From: Merdicola sp048393175
Lineage (GTDB): Bacteria > Bacillota > Clostridia > TANB77 > CAG-508
Length of the DNA: 14,889 bases
NCBI GenBank assembly: GCA_048393175.1
Contig: DBFJJM010000116.1
Coordinates: forward strand, 1 to 14,889
Direction of reading: 5' to 3'
Numbering within the stretch: position 1 is the first letter of the stretch; each line of letters opens with the position of its first letter. This document shows positions 7,382 to 12,905 of the stretch, piece by piece. The notes under the pieces were generated by a model. The model ran no database searches and was not told the origin of the DNA. It saw nothing but the letters and a program-made list of their open reading frames with translations. The position numbers and the translations under genes were made by a program.

Positions 7382-7723
7382 GTGTTTTTTATTAATATTT
7401 CAGAACCATTTACATTACTATTAATTGTTATTTTTACTGTACTAATGATTTTTTTAGGAAAGGAAACAAAGAAAAGTTTTGTTCCAGGAATTGCACTAGC
7501 AGTTTTTCTTATTTTGTTAGTAATTCATGTCGGCCAATTAGTCACACTTCCTGAAGGATTAGCAGATGTTTACATGAAAAAATTAGTAGCCTGTATGGTA
7601 ATTGATTTTCTATTAGTTTTAGCTACGTATTTAAGTTATCTATGGATTGATGATATTGACTCAAAAGCAAATAATAAAAAAAGTATTAGTAATGATTTAG
7701 ATTGGCTTTGGAAGAAGGTTTAA
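7382..7723 (+). CDS. Small membrane protein, three predicted helices
   Basis: I do not recognise this 113-residue protein. It has three hydrophobic segments at about residues 9-25, 33-53 and 67-87. A polar tail ends in DLDWLWKKV, with Asp/Lys/Asn-rich residues that should face the cytoplasm. The proposed start is GTG 7382, with AAGGGGG (7368-7374) ending 7 bases upstream; no better ATG is available near the N-terminus. It lies 35 bases after glmM, and its stop is 3 bases before the next ATG. It is therefore probably co-translated with the P-loop protein downstream. A link to cell envelope synthesis would be inference from the glmM neighbourhood only. Confidence 0.75.
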   Translation: MFFINISEPFTLLLIVIFTVLMIFLGKETKKSFVPGIALAVFLILLVIHVGQLVTLPEGLADVYMKKLVACMVIDFLLVLATYLSYLWIDDIDSKANNKKSISNDLDWLWKKV

Positions 7724-7726
7724 TAA

Positions 7727-8248
7727 ATGAAAAAAAAGATTGTAGTAATTAATGGTAGCGGAGGAGTTGGAAAAGATACTTTTATACAATGTTGCAAAAA
7801 AATTGAACCAGTGCAAAATATCTCTTCTGTCGATAAAGTAAAAGAGGCAGCTAGGATATTAGTTGATTGGAAGAATGAAAAAGATGAAAAAGCTAGAAAA
7901 TTGTTAGCAGATTTAAAAAAGTTAGCAACAGAATATAATGATGCACCATATCATTATATTCAAGATAGTATTAAACATTTTTTACAATCAGATGAAAATA
8001 CCATTTTATTTTTACATGTAAGAGAAATAGAACAGATTAAAAGATTACAAAAAGAATTTGATATAATTACTTTATTAATAAAGAATATACGCATAAAAGA
8101 AATAACAAGTAATACATCAGATGCAAATGTAAGTCAGTATGATTATAATTATATTATTGAAAATAATGGGACAATAGAAGAGCTTCAGCAAAAAGCAAGT
8201 CATTTTATTTCTTCTATTTTTAATGAAAAACTGAGCAAAGTAAATTAA
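7727..8248 (+). CDS. P-loop nucleotide kinase-like protein
   Basis: This 173-residue protein has a clear Walker A loop, GSGGVGKDT at residues 10-18, directly after an N-terminal hydrophobic strand (KIVVIN). The layout resembles the nucleoside/nucleotide kinase fold (dephospho-CoA kinase, cytidylate kinase or phage dNMP kinase type). Other visible blocks are SSVDKVKEAARILVDW (about 34-49), LATEYNDAPYHYI (about 65-77) and a strand TILFLHVRE (about 92-100), possibly the second acidic/Arg catalytic region. A C-terminal helix closes the fold. No known kinase subfamily signature is complete, so the substrate is unknown. The ribosome binding site lies inside the end of the preceding membrane protein gene. 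The 3' end of the reading frame forms the left arm of the terminator. Confidence 0.78.
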   Translation: MKKKIVVINGSGGVGKDTFIQCCKKIEPVQNISSVDKVKEAARILVDWKNEKDEKARKLLADLKKLATEYNDAPYHYIQDSIKHFLQSDENTILFLHVREIEQIKRLQKEFDIITLLIKNIRIKEITSNTSDANVSQYDYNYIIENNGTIEELQQKASHFISSIFNEKLSKVN

Positions 8249-8265
8249 ACTCTGCTCAGTTTTTT
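8228..8265. terminator. Bidirectional terminator between convergent genes
   Basis: AAACTGAGCA (8228-8237) pairs perfectly with TGCTCAGTTT (8253-8262). T residues (8260-8265) follow on the plus strand, and a run of T follows on the minus strand (A at 8226-8230). It can end both the glmM operon and the convergent coiled-coil gene. The right arm can alternatively pair with TGAGCAGAGT at 8280-8289. Confidence 0.82.
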
Positions 8266-8275
8266 AAATAGAAAA

Positions 8276-8806
8276 TTATTGAGCAGAGTGCTCTAAAGAA
8301 TAAAGGCGTTGTTCAAAACTGTCTAATCGAAGTTCAAATGTGTTCAATTTTTTTTCAAGACGACGAATAGCGTCTTGACTAACAGCATGTGCATCAAATA
8401 AAGCTGCTATTTTATTATCGTATTTGTCTTCCATACGCACTAAACTATTTTTAATATCAGCAAGCTGTTTGTCAATGGACACAAAATGGTCAGAATGTGA
8501 AATTAAAATTTCAGAATGAGATGCTAAAGTCTCAGAATGGCTAGATAAAATTTCAGAGTGTTCTTTTAAGGTCTTGTCAATTTCTTCGAATTTCTTAGAG
8601 TGTTCTTTTAAGGTCTTGTCAATCTCTTCGAATTTCTTAGAATGTTCCTTTAGGGTTTCCTCAATTTTGTCAAATCTTCTAGAATGTTCATCTAGTTGTT
8701 TTTGCAAAGAGGAAAATTGAATGGTAAAGTTATTTTGCATCATCATTAAGTTAGAATTAACCATATCAAACTGCTTTAAAACAATTTCTTCAAATGTTTG
8801 ATTCAT
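8276..8806 (-). CDS. Repeat-containing coiled-coil protein with His-Ser ladder
   Basis: This 176-residue soluble protein has no signal peptide or membrane segment. Almost all of it should form an alpha-helical coiled coil. From residue 41 it is built of units that each begin His-Ser: three 14-residue units (41-54, 55-68, 69-82, the last two identical) and then four 7-residue units (83-110). A more ordinary heptad region, LEKKLNTFELRLDSFEQRLYSLE, ends the protein, preceded by IKNSLVRMEDKYDNKIAALFDAHA. The start has AGGAGG correctly placed (8811-8816) and a plausible promoter at 8839-8866. I do not recognise a named family. Similar coiled-coil proteins of clostridia are annotated hypothetical, and the heptad pattern suggests oligomerisation or a scaffold. 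It is divergent from trxB and convergent with the glmM operon. Confidence 0.82.
   Translation of the reverse strand: MNQTFEEIVLKQFDMVNSNLMMMQNNFTIQFSSLQKQLDEHSRRFDKIEETLKEHSKKFEEIDKTLKEHSKKFEEIDKTLKEHSEILSSHSETLASHSEILISHSDHFVSIDKQLADIKNSLVRMEDKYDNKIAALFDAHAVSQDAIRRLEKKLNTFELRLDSFEQRLYSLEHSAQ
8561..8686 (-). repeat. Three tandem 42-bp coding repeats
   Basis: There are three in-frame units, at 8561-8602, 8603-8644 and 8645-8686. The first two differ at only two positions; the third is clearly diverged. Each encodes a 14-residue His-Ser coiled-coil unit. The near identity of two units indicates recent duplication, so unit number may vary between strains. Confidence 0.9.
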
Positions 8807-8838
8807 ACTAAAACCTCCTTTCTTTTTAATTTGAAATT

Positions 8839-8866
8839 AGTATAGCATATAAAATTAGAATTGCAA
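8839..8866 (-). promoter_or_regulatory. Promoter for the coiled-coil gene
   Basis: Read on the minus strand: TTGCAA (8866-8861), a 16-base spacer and TATACT (8844-8839), with TGC in front of the -10 as an extended element. The leader to the ATG at 8806 is about 26 bases. Confidence 0.65.
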
Positions 8867-8911
8867 TAAAATAACCAAAAGACGATAAAAAGAAAATTTT
8901 CGTAAAATACC

Positions 8912-8940
8912 TTGAAAAAATATTCGAAAAAAAGTAAAAT
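8912..8940 (+). promoter_or_regulatory. Promoter for the trxB-trxA operon
   Basis: TTGAAA at 8912-8917, a 17-base spacer and TAAAAT at 8935-8940. This is the best-spaced candidate in the 221-base divergent gap (8807-9027). Transcription from about 8947 gives a leader of about 80 bases with no structure I can recognise. Confidence 0.5.
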
Positions 8941-9027
8941 CAAAAGAGTTCTATTAAAATACGAATAATTAAATAAAGGGAGAATAAATTAGATAGAAAA
9001 TAGAATAATATAAAAATAGGAGGACAT

Positions 9028-9921
9028 ATGTACGATTGTATTGTCATAGGAAAAGGTCCAGCAGGTATTACAGCTGCTATTTATCTTGTTAGAGCAGGGT
9101 TCTCATGCTTAGTCATAGGAAAAGATAAAGGAAGTTTAGCAAAAACAGAAAAAATAGAAAACTATTATGGTTTTGAAAAACCAATCGAAGGAGAAGAACT
9201 GATACAAAGAGGAATCAACCAAGCAACAAGATTAGGGGTAGTAGTAAAAACAGAAGAGGTTTTAAGCATTGTAGCAACAGAAAAGAATCTGTTTTCTGTT
9301 ACTACGCAAAAGGAGGACTATAACAGTCGTTTTGTTATATTAGCAACAGGAAGTAATCGTCATGTTCCTAATATAAAAGGAATTAAAGAATTTGAAGGAA
9401 AAGGTGTAAGTTATTGTGCTATTTGTGATGCTTTTTTCTATCGACAAAAGAAAGTAGCAGTTTTAGGAAATGGAAATTATGCCATGAAAGAAATTAGTGA
9501 TTTATTACCAGTAACGGGGCAAATAACTCTTTTAACAAATGGAAAACCGGCAATAGAAAAACGTAGCCAAATAAAGATAATTGAAAAACCAATTCAAACA
9601 ATAGAAGGAAATCAAAAGTTAGAAAGAATAAGGTTTCAGGATGATTCTAAAATAGAAATAGATGGGTTATTTATTGCAGAGGGAACAGCTAGTAGTACCG
9701 ATTTTGCACGAAAATTAGGAGCTTTTCTAGAAGGAAATAACATTCAAGTAGATGAGCAAATGCAAACCAATATTCCAGGTCTTTATGCAGCAGGAGATTG
9801 TACGGGAGGGATTTTGCAAATTTCAAAAGCTACGTATGATGGAACAAAAGCTGCATTTAATATAATCAAAAAATTAAAAGAAGGAGGAAAAGAAAATGTC
9901 AGTAATAAAATTAACAAGTAA
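9028..9921 (+). CDS. trxB: Thioredoxin reductase-like flavoprotein, possibly ferredoxin-dependent
   Basis: This 297-residue protein has the fold order of low-molecular-weight thioredoxin reductases. The FAD-binding GKGPAG is at residues 8-13, ATGSN at 106-110, the redox-active CAICD with Cys130 and Cys133, and a C-terminal FAD motif AAGDCTGG. It should pass electrons to the thioredoxin encoded by the overlapping next gene. The NADPH-binding features are unconvincing. The loop is GNGNYAMKE at about 147-155 instead of GGGxSAxEE, and the HRRxxxR phosphate-binding motif is missing (LLTNGKPAIEK in its place). Clostridial ferredoxin-dependent flavin thioredoxin reductases are known to lack these motifs, so that enzyme type is plausible. 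AGGAGG sits unusually close, 4 bases before the ATG. Confidence 0.88.
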   Translation: MYDCIVIGKGPAGITAAIYLVRAGFSCLVIGKDKGSLAKTEKIENYYGFEKPIEGEELIQRGINQATRLGVVVKTEEVLSIVATEKNLFSVTTQKEDYNSRFVILATGSNRHVPNIKGIKEFEGKGVSYCAICDAFFYRQKKVAVLGNGNYAMKEISDLLPVTGQITLLTNGKPAIEKRSQIKIIEKPIQTIEGNQKLERIRFQDDSKIEIDGLFIAEGTASSTDFARKLGAFLEGNNIQVDEQMQTNIPGLYAAGDCTGGILQISKATYDGTKAAFNIIKKLKEGGKENVSNKINK

Positions 9922-10204
9922 AAATTATGAAGAAGAGGTGATGCAATCAAAAAAACCAGTTTTAATTGACTTTTGGGCAGCTTGGTGTGGACCATGCAAG
10001 ATGATGTCACCTGTTATTGACCAAATTGCACAAGAAAATGAAGATATCAAAGTATGTAAAGTAAATATTGATGAAGAAAAAGAGTTAGCAGAGCAATTTC
10101 AAATTATGAGTATTCCTACGATTGTAGCTATTAAAAGTGCTAAAATCGTTAATACCTCTGTAGGAGTTGCACCAAAAGAAGAAATTATTAACATGCTAAA
10201 ATAA
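9896..10204 (+). CDS. trxA: Thioredoxin
   Basis: This 102-residue classical thioredoxin has active site WCGPC at residues 30-34 and the cis-proline loop SIPT with Pro74. The fold starts with PVLIDFWAAW and lacks a signal peptide, so it is cytoplasmic. It reduces protein disulfides and is the natural electron acceptor of the reductase upstream. The two genes overlap by 26 bases, and the AAGGAGG ribosome binding site of trxA lies inside the trxB reading frame, which implies translational coupling. A further cysteine is present at residue 54. No terminator follows, and the next gene starts 18 bases on. Confidence 0.96.
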   Translation: MSVIKLTSKNYEEEVMQSKKPVLIDFWAAWCGPCKMMSPVIDQIAQENEDIKVCKVNIDEEKELAEQFQIMSIPTIVAIKSAKIVNTSVGVAPKEEIINMLK

Positions 10205-10222
10205 AAAGAATAGGAGAAAGGA

Positions 10223-10534
10223 ATGGATTTAGGATTATTTTCTGAAAAAAAACAGGGAACAGTAAAACAAAATGAAGCACTAAAAGAGCAAATTGCTAAA
10301 AAGTTAGAAAAACAGGAAGAAACCTTTGTTATTGACCGTATAGAGGAACAATATGCTATTTGTGAGAACAGAGCAACAGGAGATACTTTTTCGATAAAGA
10401 AAGAGTATCTTCCTTCTAATATAAAAGAAGGAGATGTTATTCGAAAATTAGATGGACTTTATAAAAAAGACGAGAGCAAACAAAAAGAAATAGAAAAAAG
10501 AATTAGGGAAAAAATGAACCAATTGTGGAATTAA
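10223..10534 (+). CDS. DUF3006-domain protein
   Basis: This 103-residue cytoplasmic protein has a Lys/Glu-rich N-terminal extension of about 35 residues before a DUF3006-like domain. That domain contains FVIDRIEEQYAICE, then TGDTFSIKKEYLPSNIKEGDVI, and ends in a helix KQKEIEKRIREKMNQLW. The family is of unknown function: a small beta domain followed by a helix. It is commonly found beside, or fused to, metallo-beta-lactamase-fold ComEC-like proteins, exactly as here, with the MBL gene 15 bases downstream. The domain call is from pattern recall. The start at ATG 10223 has AGGAG at 10212-10216. It is probably co-transcribed from the trxB promoter. Confidence 0.8.
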   Translation: MDLGLFSEKKQGTVKQNEALKEQIAKKLEKQEETFVIDRIEEQYAICENRATGDTFSIKKEYLPSNIKEGDVIRKLDGLYKKDESKQKEIEKRIREKMNQLWN

Positions 10535-10549
10535 AAATTAGGGGGGAAA

Positions 10550-11449
10550 ATGAAAAAGAAAACAAAACGTAGCCTTTTAGCGGTGGCAGTAAGTGTTATC
10601 TTTGTTATTGTTGCTATACTATTTGGAGGACAAGTTTTTGCTCCTAATCGAAACTCTACTTCTAGTAATATAGAAGAAAATAAAATAGACATAGAACAGT
10701 TTAATGGATTAAAAGTTTATTTTATTGATGTAGGACAAGGTGATAGTATTTTTATTCAGTCAGATGAAAAAACGATGTTAATTGATGCAGGTACGAATGA
10801 AGCTGGTCCCAAAATAGTAAATTTTCTACAAGAAAAAGGAATTGAAAAAATTGATTATTTAATTGGAACTCACCCTCATGAAGACCATATAGGAGGATTA
10901 GATGATATTATACTTTCTTTTCCTATTGGAACATTTTATATGCCTAAAGTACAGACGAATACTAAAACCTTTGAAGATGTATTAGATGCAGCAATGGAAA
11001 AAGGAATAGCTATTACCTCTCCTAAAATAGAAGATACATACCAAGTAGGAAAAGCAAACTGTACATTTCTTTCTAGTAAAATAGACAAAAGTAATTTAAA
11101 TTTATCCTCTTTAGTAATTCATATGACATATGAAGGTCAAAGCTTTTTATTTATGGGAGATGCTGAAAAAGAAAATGAAGAAGCTAAGTTTTGGCCTCAA
11201 GTAGATGTTTTGAAAATAGGACATCATGGTTCAAAAACAAGTAGTTCAAAAGCTTTTTTAAAGCAAACTAATCCCCAAATTGCTATTATTTCGTTAGGAA
11301 AAGATAATATTTATCATCATCCAAGTCAGGAAGTAATAGCAAGATTAGAGCAAATCAATACCCAAATCTATCGAACTGATGTAAGTGGAACGATTTTGTT
11401 ACTTTGTGACGGAAAAAACATTTTGATAGAAAAAGAAAAGGAATCATGA
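10550..11449 (+). CDS. Membrane-anchored ComEC-type MBL-fold hydrolase
   Basis: This 299-residue protein has an N-terminal signal anchor (residues 8-27, after KKKTKR) and a short Asn/Ser linker. The catalytic domain resembles the C-terminal part of ComEC/Rec2. Motifs are FIDVGQGDSI (59-68), THPHEDHIGG with the metal ligands His108, His110, Asp112 and His113, FMGDAE with Asp204, LKIGHHGS with His225, and NIYHHPS (253-259). The metal site looks complete, so an active extracytoplasmic hydrolase, most likely of phosphodiester or nucleic acid substrates, is expected. There is no ComEC membrane channel domain, so it is not ComEC itself. Its DUF3006 partner is directly upstream. I see no clear terminator in the 90 bases before the Spo0E-like gene. 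Confidence 0.88.
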   Translation: MKKKTKRSLLAVAVSVIFVIVAILFGGQVFAPNRNSTSSNIEENKIDIEQFNGLKVYFIDVGQGDSIFIQSDEKTMLIDAGTNEAGPKIVNFLQEKGIEKIDYLIGTHPHEDHIGGLDDIILSFPIGTFYMPKVQTNTKTFEDVLDAAMEKGIAITSPKIEDTYQVGKANCTFLSSKIDKSNLNLSSLVIHMTYEGQSFLFMGDAEKENEEAKFWPQVDVLKIGHHGSKTSSSKAFLKQTNPQIAIISLGKDNIYHHPSQEVIARLEQINTQIYRTDVSGTILLLCDGKNILIEKEKES

Positions 11450-11473
11450 AGAAATTTGAAAAAATGTAAAAGA

Positions 11474-11517
11474 TTGACAAGTTTCGACAAAAAGCAATAT
11501 GGACATAGTGTTATAAT
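11474..11517 (+). promoter_or_regulatory. Spo0A-box promoter of the Spo0E-like gene
   Basis: TATAAT at 11512-11517 is preceded by TGT, an extended -10. Upstream lies TTTCGACAAAA (11482-11492). Its reverse complement contains TTTGTCGAAA, a full match to the Spo0A box core TGTCGAA. A second, weaker copy, TTGACAA (11474-11480), sits so that the two GACAA cores are exactly 10 bases apart (11476 and 11486). The -35-like TCGACA (11484-11489) is 22 bases from the -10. Long spacing with tandem Spo0A boxes over the -35 is the arrangement known from the spoIIG promoter of Bacillus subtilis. Direct Spo0A activation is therefore inferred. Confidence 0.65.
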
Positions 11518-11539
11518 CTAAATGTAGGGGGCGATCAAT

Positions 11540-11728
11540 ATGATGAACACTCTTGCGATTATAACCAATAAAATGATTTTAAACCATATGATAAAAAAGA
11601 ATGAAAGATACGAAAGAATAGTAGAACAAAGTCAGAAATTAGATAAGTATATAAATATAGCAATGATGAAGAGAATGAGACGTACTCAAAGACAAGGAAA
11701 GGTTCTAAAATTGCCCATACAAGAATGA
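11540..11728 (+). CDS. Spo0E-family aspartyl-phosphate phosphatase (probable)
   Basis: This 62-residue basic protein is predicted as two helices. The second begins with SQKLDKYI (residues 31-38), matching the SQxLD signature of Spo0E-like phosphatases, which dephosphorylate Spo0A~P and delay sporulation. The first helix (TNKMILNHMIKK, about 9-20) and short turn fit the hairpin of the family, although the turn is shorter than in Bacillus Spo0E. AGGGGG (11526-11531) precedes two adjacent ATG codons (11540 and 11543); either could be used. The tail is Arg/Lys-rich. The promoter carries apparent Spo0A boxes, which would make a negative feedback loop. It ends in a strong terminator. Confidence 0.68.
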   Translation: MMNTLAIITNKMILNHMIKKNERYERIVEQSQKLDKYINIAMMKRMRRTQRQGKVLKLPIQE

Positions 11729-11753
11729 ACGGATGGTATTATCCGTTCATTTT
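11725..11753 (+). terminator. Terminator after the Spo0E-like gene
   Basis: ATGAACGGAT (11725-11734) and ATCCGTTCAT (11741-11750) form a perfect 10-bp stem with a 6-base loop. T-rich sequence follows on the plus strand. The hairpin contains both the Spo0E-like stop codon and, on the other strand, the last three codons and stop of the convergent peroxiredoxin gene. The minus-strand side lacks a strong U tract. Confidence 0.85.
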
Positions 11754-12482
11754 CTCGTTTCTTTCACAATTTATCTTTTTTTCTTCTAACTTTTTAGGAG
11801 AACTAGAAGGTATGCCTTTATTTTTATCTTTATCGCGAAAACTTAAATACCAGTTCATTCCATTTCGATTTGTTTGAATAGAGTTTAGTCGTTCTTGTAG
11901 ACCGCAGAAAGTAGTTGGTGGTGGTAAAATAACAGGGTCACCTGGACACCAGTTAGCAGGAGTAGAACCTTCGTTTAAGTCTGCTGTTTGTAACGCTTGT
12001 ATAGTTCTTAAAATTTCTGGAATGCATCTTCCTACATTCATCGGATAAACAAGAATCGTACGAACAATACCTCTATCATCAATAATAAATACATTACGTA
12101 CGGTTTCCCATTTATTTACTTCATTCGAAATCATACCATATTTTCTAGCAATTTCTCCATTACGGTCTGAAATAATAGGAAAAGGAACCACCATACCAGT
12201 TTTACAGTAAATATCGTATAACCAAGCTAAATGAGAAGGGTTACTATCTACACTAAGGCCAAGAAGACAGGTATTTAATTTTTCAAAATATGTATTCATT
12301 TTCGAAAAAGCAATTATTTCAGTAGTACATACAGGGGTAAAGTCACCAGGATGAGAAAATAAAACGAGCCATTTACCTCGATAATCATTTAGAGACCTTT
12401 TCCCCATTGTGGTTTGTGCTTCAAAATCGGGAGCATAAGCACCAATTTTCACATTTCCATTCATCATAATTTCATAGTCCAT
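11739..12482 (-). CDS. Peroxiredoxin, Prx6/1-Cys-like, with basic C-terminal tail
   Basis: This 247-residue AhpC/TSA-family peroxidase reduces hydrogen peroxide and organic peroxides. The active site FSHPGDFTPVCTTE gives peroxidatic Cys52 with the conserved Pro, Thr and Glu around it; the supporting Arg is in the KWETVRNVF region (Arg129). The C-terminal NWCPGDPVILPPPTT (177-191) is the mark of the long Prx6 subgroup. Other cysteines are at 72, 93, 153, 179, 193 and near 239, so Cys179 or Cys193 might serve as resolving cysteine, as in some archaeal members. After about residue 220 a Lys/Glu-rich tail extends beyond the usual family length. The start is supported by AAGGAGAG 8 bases upstream. 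The trxB-trxA pair 1.5 kb away is a possible reductant. Confidence 0.93.
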   Translation of the reverse strand: MDYEIMMNGNVKIGAYAPDFEAQTTMGKRSLNDYRGKWLVLFSHPGDFTPVCTTEIIAFSKMNTYFEKLNTCLLGLSVDSNPSHLAWLYDIYCKTGMVVPFPIISDRNGEIARKYGMISNEVNKWETVRNVFIIDDRGIVRTILVYPMNVGRCIPEILRTIQALQTADLNEGSTPANWCPGDPVILPPPTTFCGLQERLNSIQTNRNGMNWYLSFRDKDKNKGIPSSSPKKLEEKKINCERNEKMNG

Positions 12483-12567
12483 ATATAAACTCTCCTTTCA
12501 TTACTGCTATATTGTATGAGTAAAGTAAAATAACGGTTCTTTCTTTTTTAGAAAATTTAGAAAAGAA

Positions 12568-12596
12568 AAATAATAATAATAAAACGTGACATACTA
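12568..12596 (+). promoter_or_regulatory. Possible forespore-type promoter for the DUF1540 gene
   Basis: CATACTA (12590-12596) matches the sigma-F/sigma-G -10 pattern CATNMTA. AAATA (12568-12572) is a one-mismatch fit to the -35 GMATA with a 17-base gap. A sigma-A reading (TACTAT, 12592-12597) has no acceptable -35. The DNA between is A/T low complexity, so this is tentative. The rest of the 140-base divergent gap (12483-12622) shows nothing else I can support. Confidence 0.28.
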
Positions 12597-12622
12597 TTAA
12601 AGAAAAAGGAGGGAAAGAAAAA

Positions 12623-12793
12623 ATGGAAAAAGGACAAATTATTAATTGTACTGTAGCAAGTTGCCGTTATAATGATAAATCAGAACAAGCATGTCGTTTA
12701 GAACAAATTATCGTAACACCAAAACAAGACTGTAATACTAAATTGCCAGATGAATCTATGTGTTCTAGTTATGAACATCATAAAGAAGAATAA
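12623..12793 (+). CDS. DUF1540-domain cysteine-rich small protein
   Basis: This 56-residue protein has five cysteines at 9, 14, 24, 37 and 47, in the spacing typical of DUF1540: INCTVASCRYND, then ACRLEQIIV, then a closing MCSSYE. DUF1540 proteins are small, probable metal-binding or disulfide-linked proteins of unknown function, common in spore-forming Firmicutes and often present in several copies. The start is the ATG 10 bases after AGGAGG (12607-12612). It stands alone between its own promoter and a strong terminator, divergent from the peroxiredoxin gene. Confidence 0.85.
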   Translation: MEKGQIINCTVASCRYNDKSEQACRLEQIIVTPKQDCNTKLPDESMCSSYEHHKEE

Positions 12794-12808
12794 AATGTTA
12801 TTTTTTGC

Positions 12809-12842
12809 ATACAACTTTAGTGTTACCTAAAGTTGTATTTTT
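12809..12842 (+). terminator. Intrinsic terminator after the DUF1540 gene
   Basis: A perfect 12-bp stem, ATACAACTTTAG (12809-12820) with CTAAAGTTGTAT (12827-12838), has a 6-base loop and is followed by T residues to 12842. The fba -35 begins 4 bases later. Confidence 0.9.
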
Positions 12843-12845
12843 ATA

Positions 12846-12874
12846 TTGACACTAGGAAAAAATAGAAATACAAT
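12846..12874 (+). promoter_or_regulatory. Sigma-A promoter for fba
   Basis: Consensus TTGACA (12846-12851), a 17-base spacer and TACAAT (12869-12874). The TTG of this -35 is also an in-frame start-like codon, but it is upstream of the transcription start and so cannot be the fba start. Confidence 0.8.
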
Positions 12875-12905
12875 AGCAATAGTAAAGAAAGAAGGAGGAA
12901 AGAAT

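Noticed and set aside
8556..8686. CRISPR-like tandem repeat
   Set aside because: Repeats are contiguous without spacers, in frame, and encode a coiled coil.
11474..11479. TTGACA as a -35 for the TATAAT at 11512
   Set aside because: The spacing is 32 bases, far beyond sigma-A tolerance. It is better read as a degenerate Spo0A box.
12500..12545. Promoter for the peroxiredoxin gene (minus strand TACAAT)
   Set aside because: A TACAAT is present near 12515, but the -35 position shows only GAACCG-like sequence. Too weak to list as a feature.
12846..12905. TTG start extending the aldolase by twenty residues
   Set aside because: This TTG is the -35 TTGACA of the fba promoter. The family starts at MPLVTTKEMF, which follows AGGAGG.
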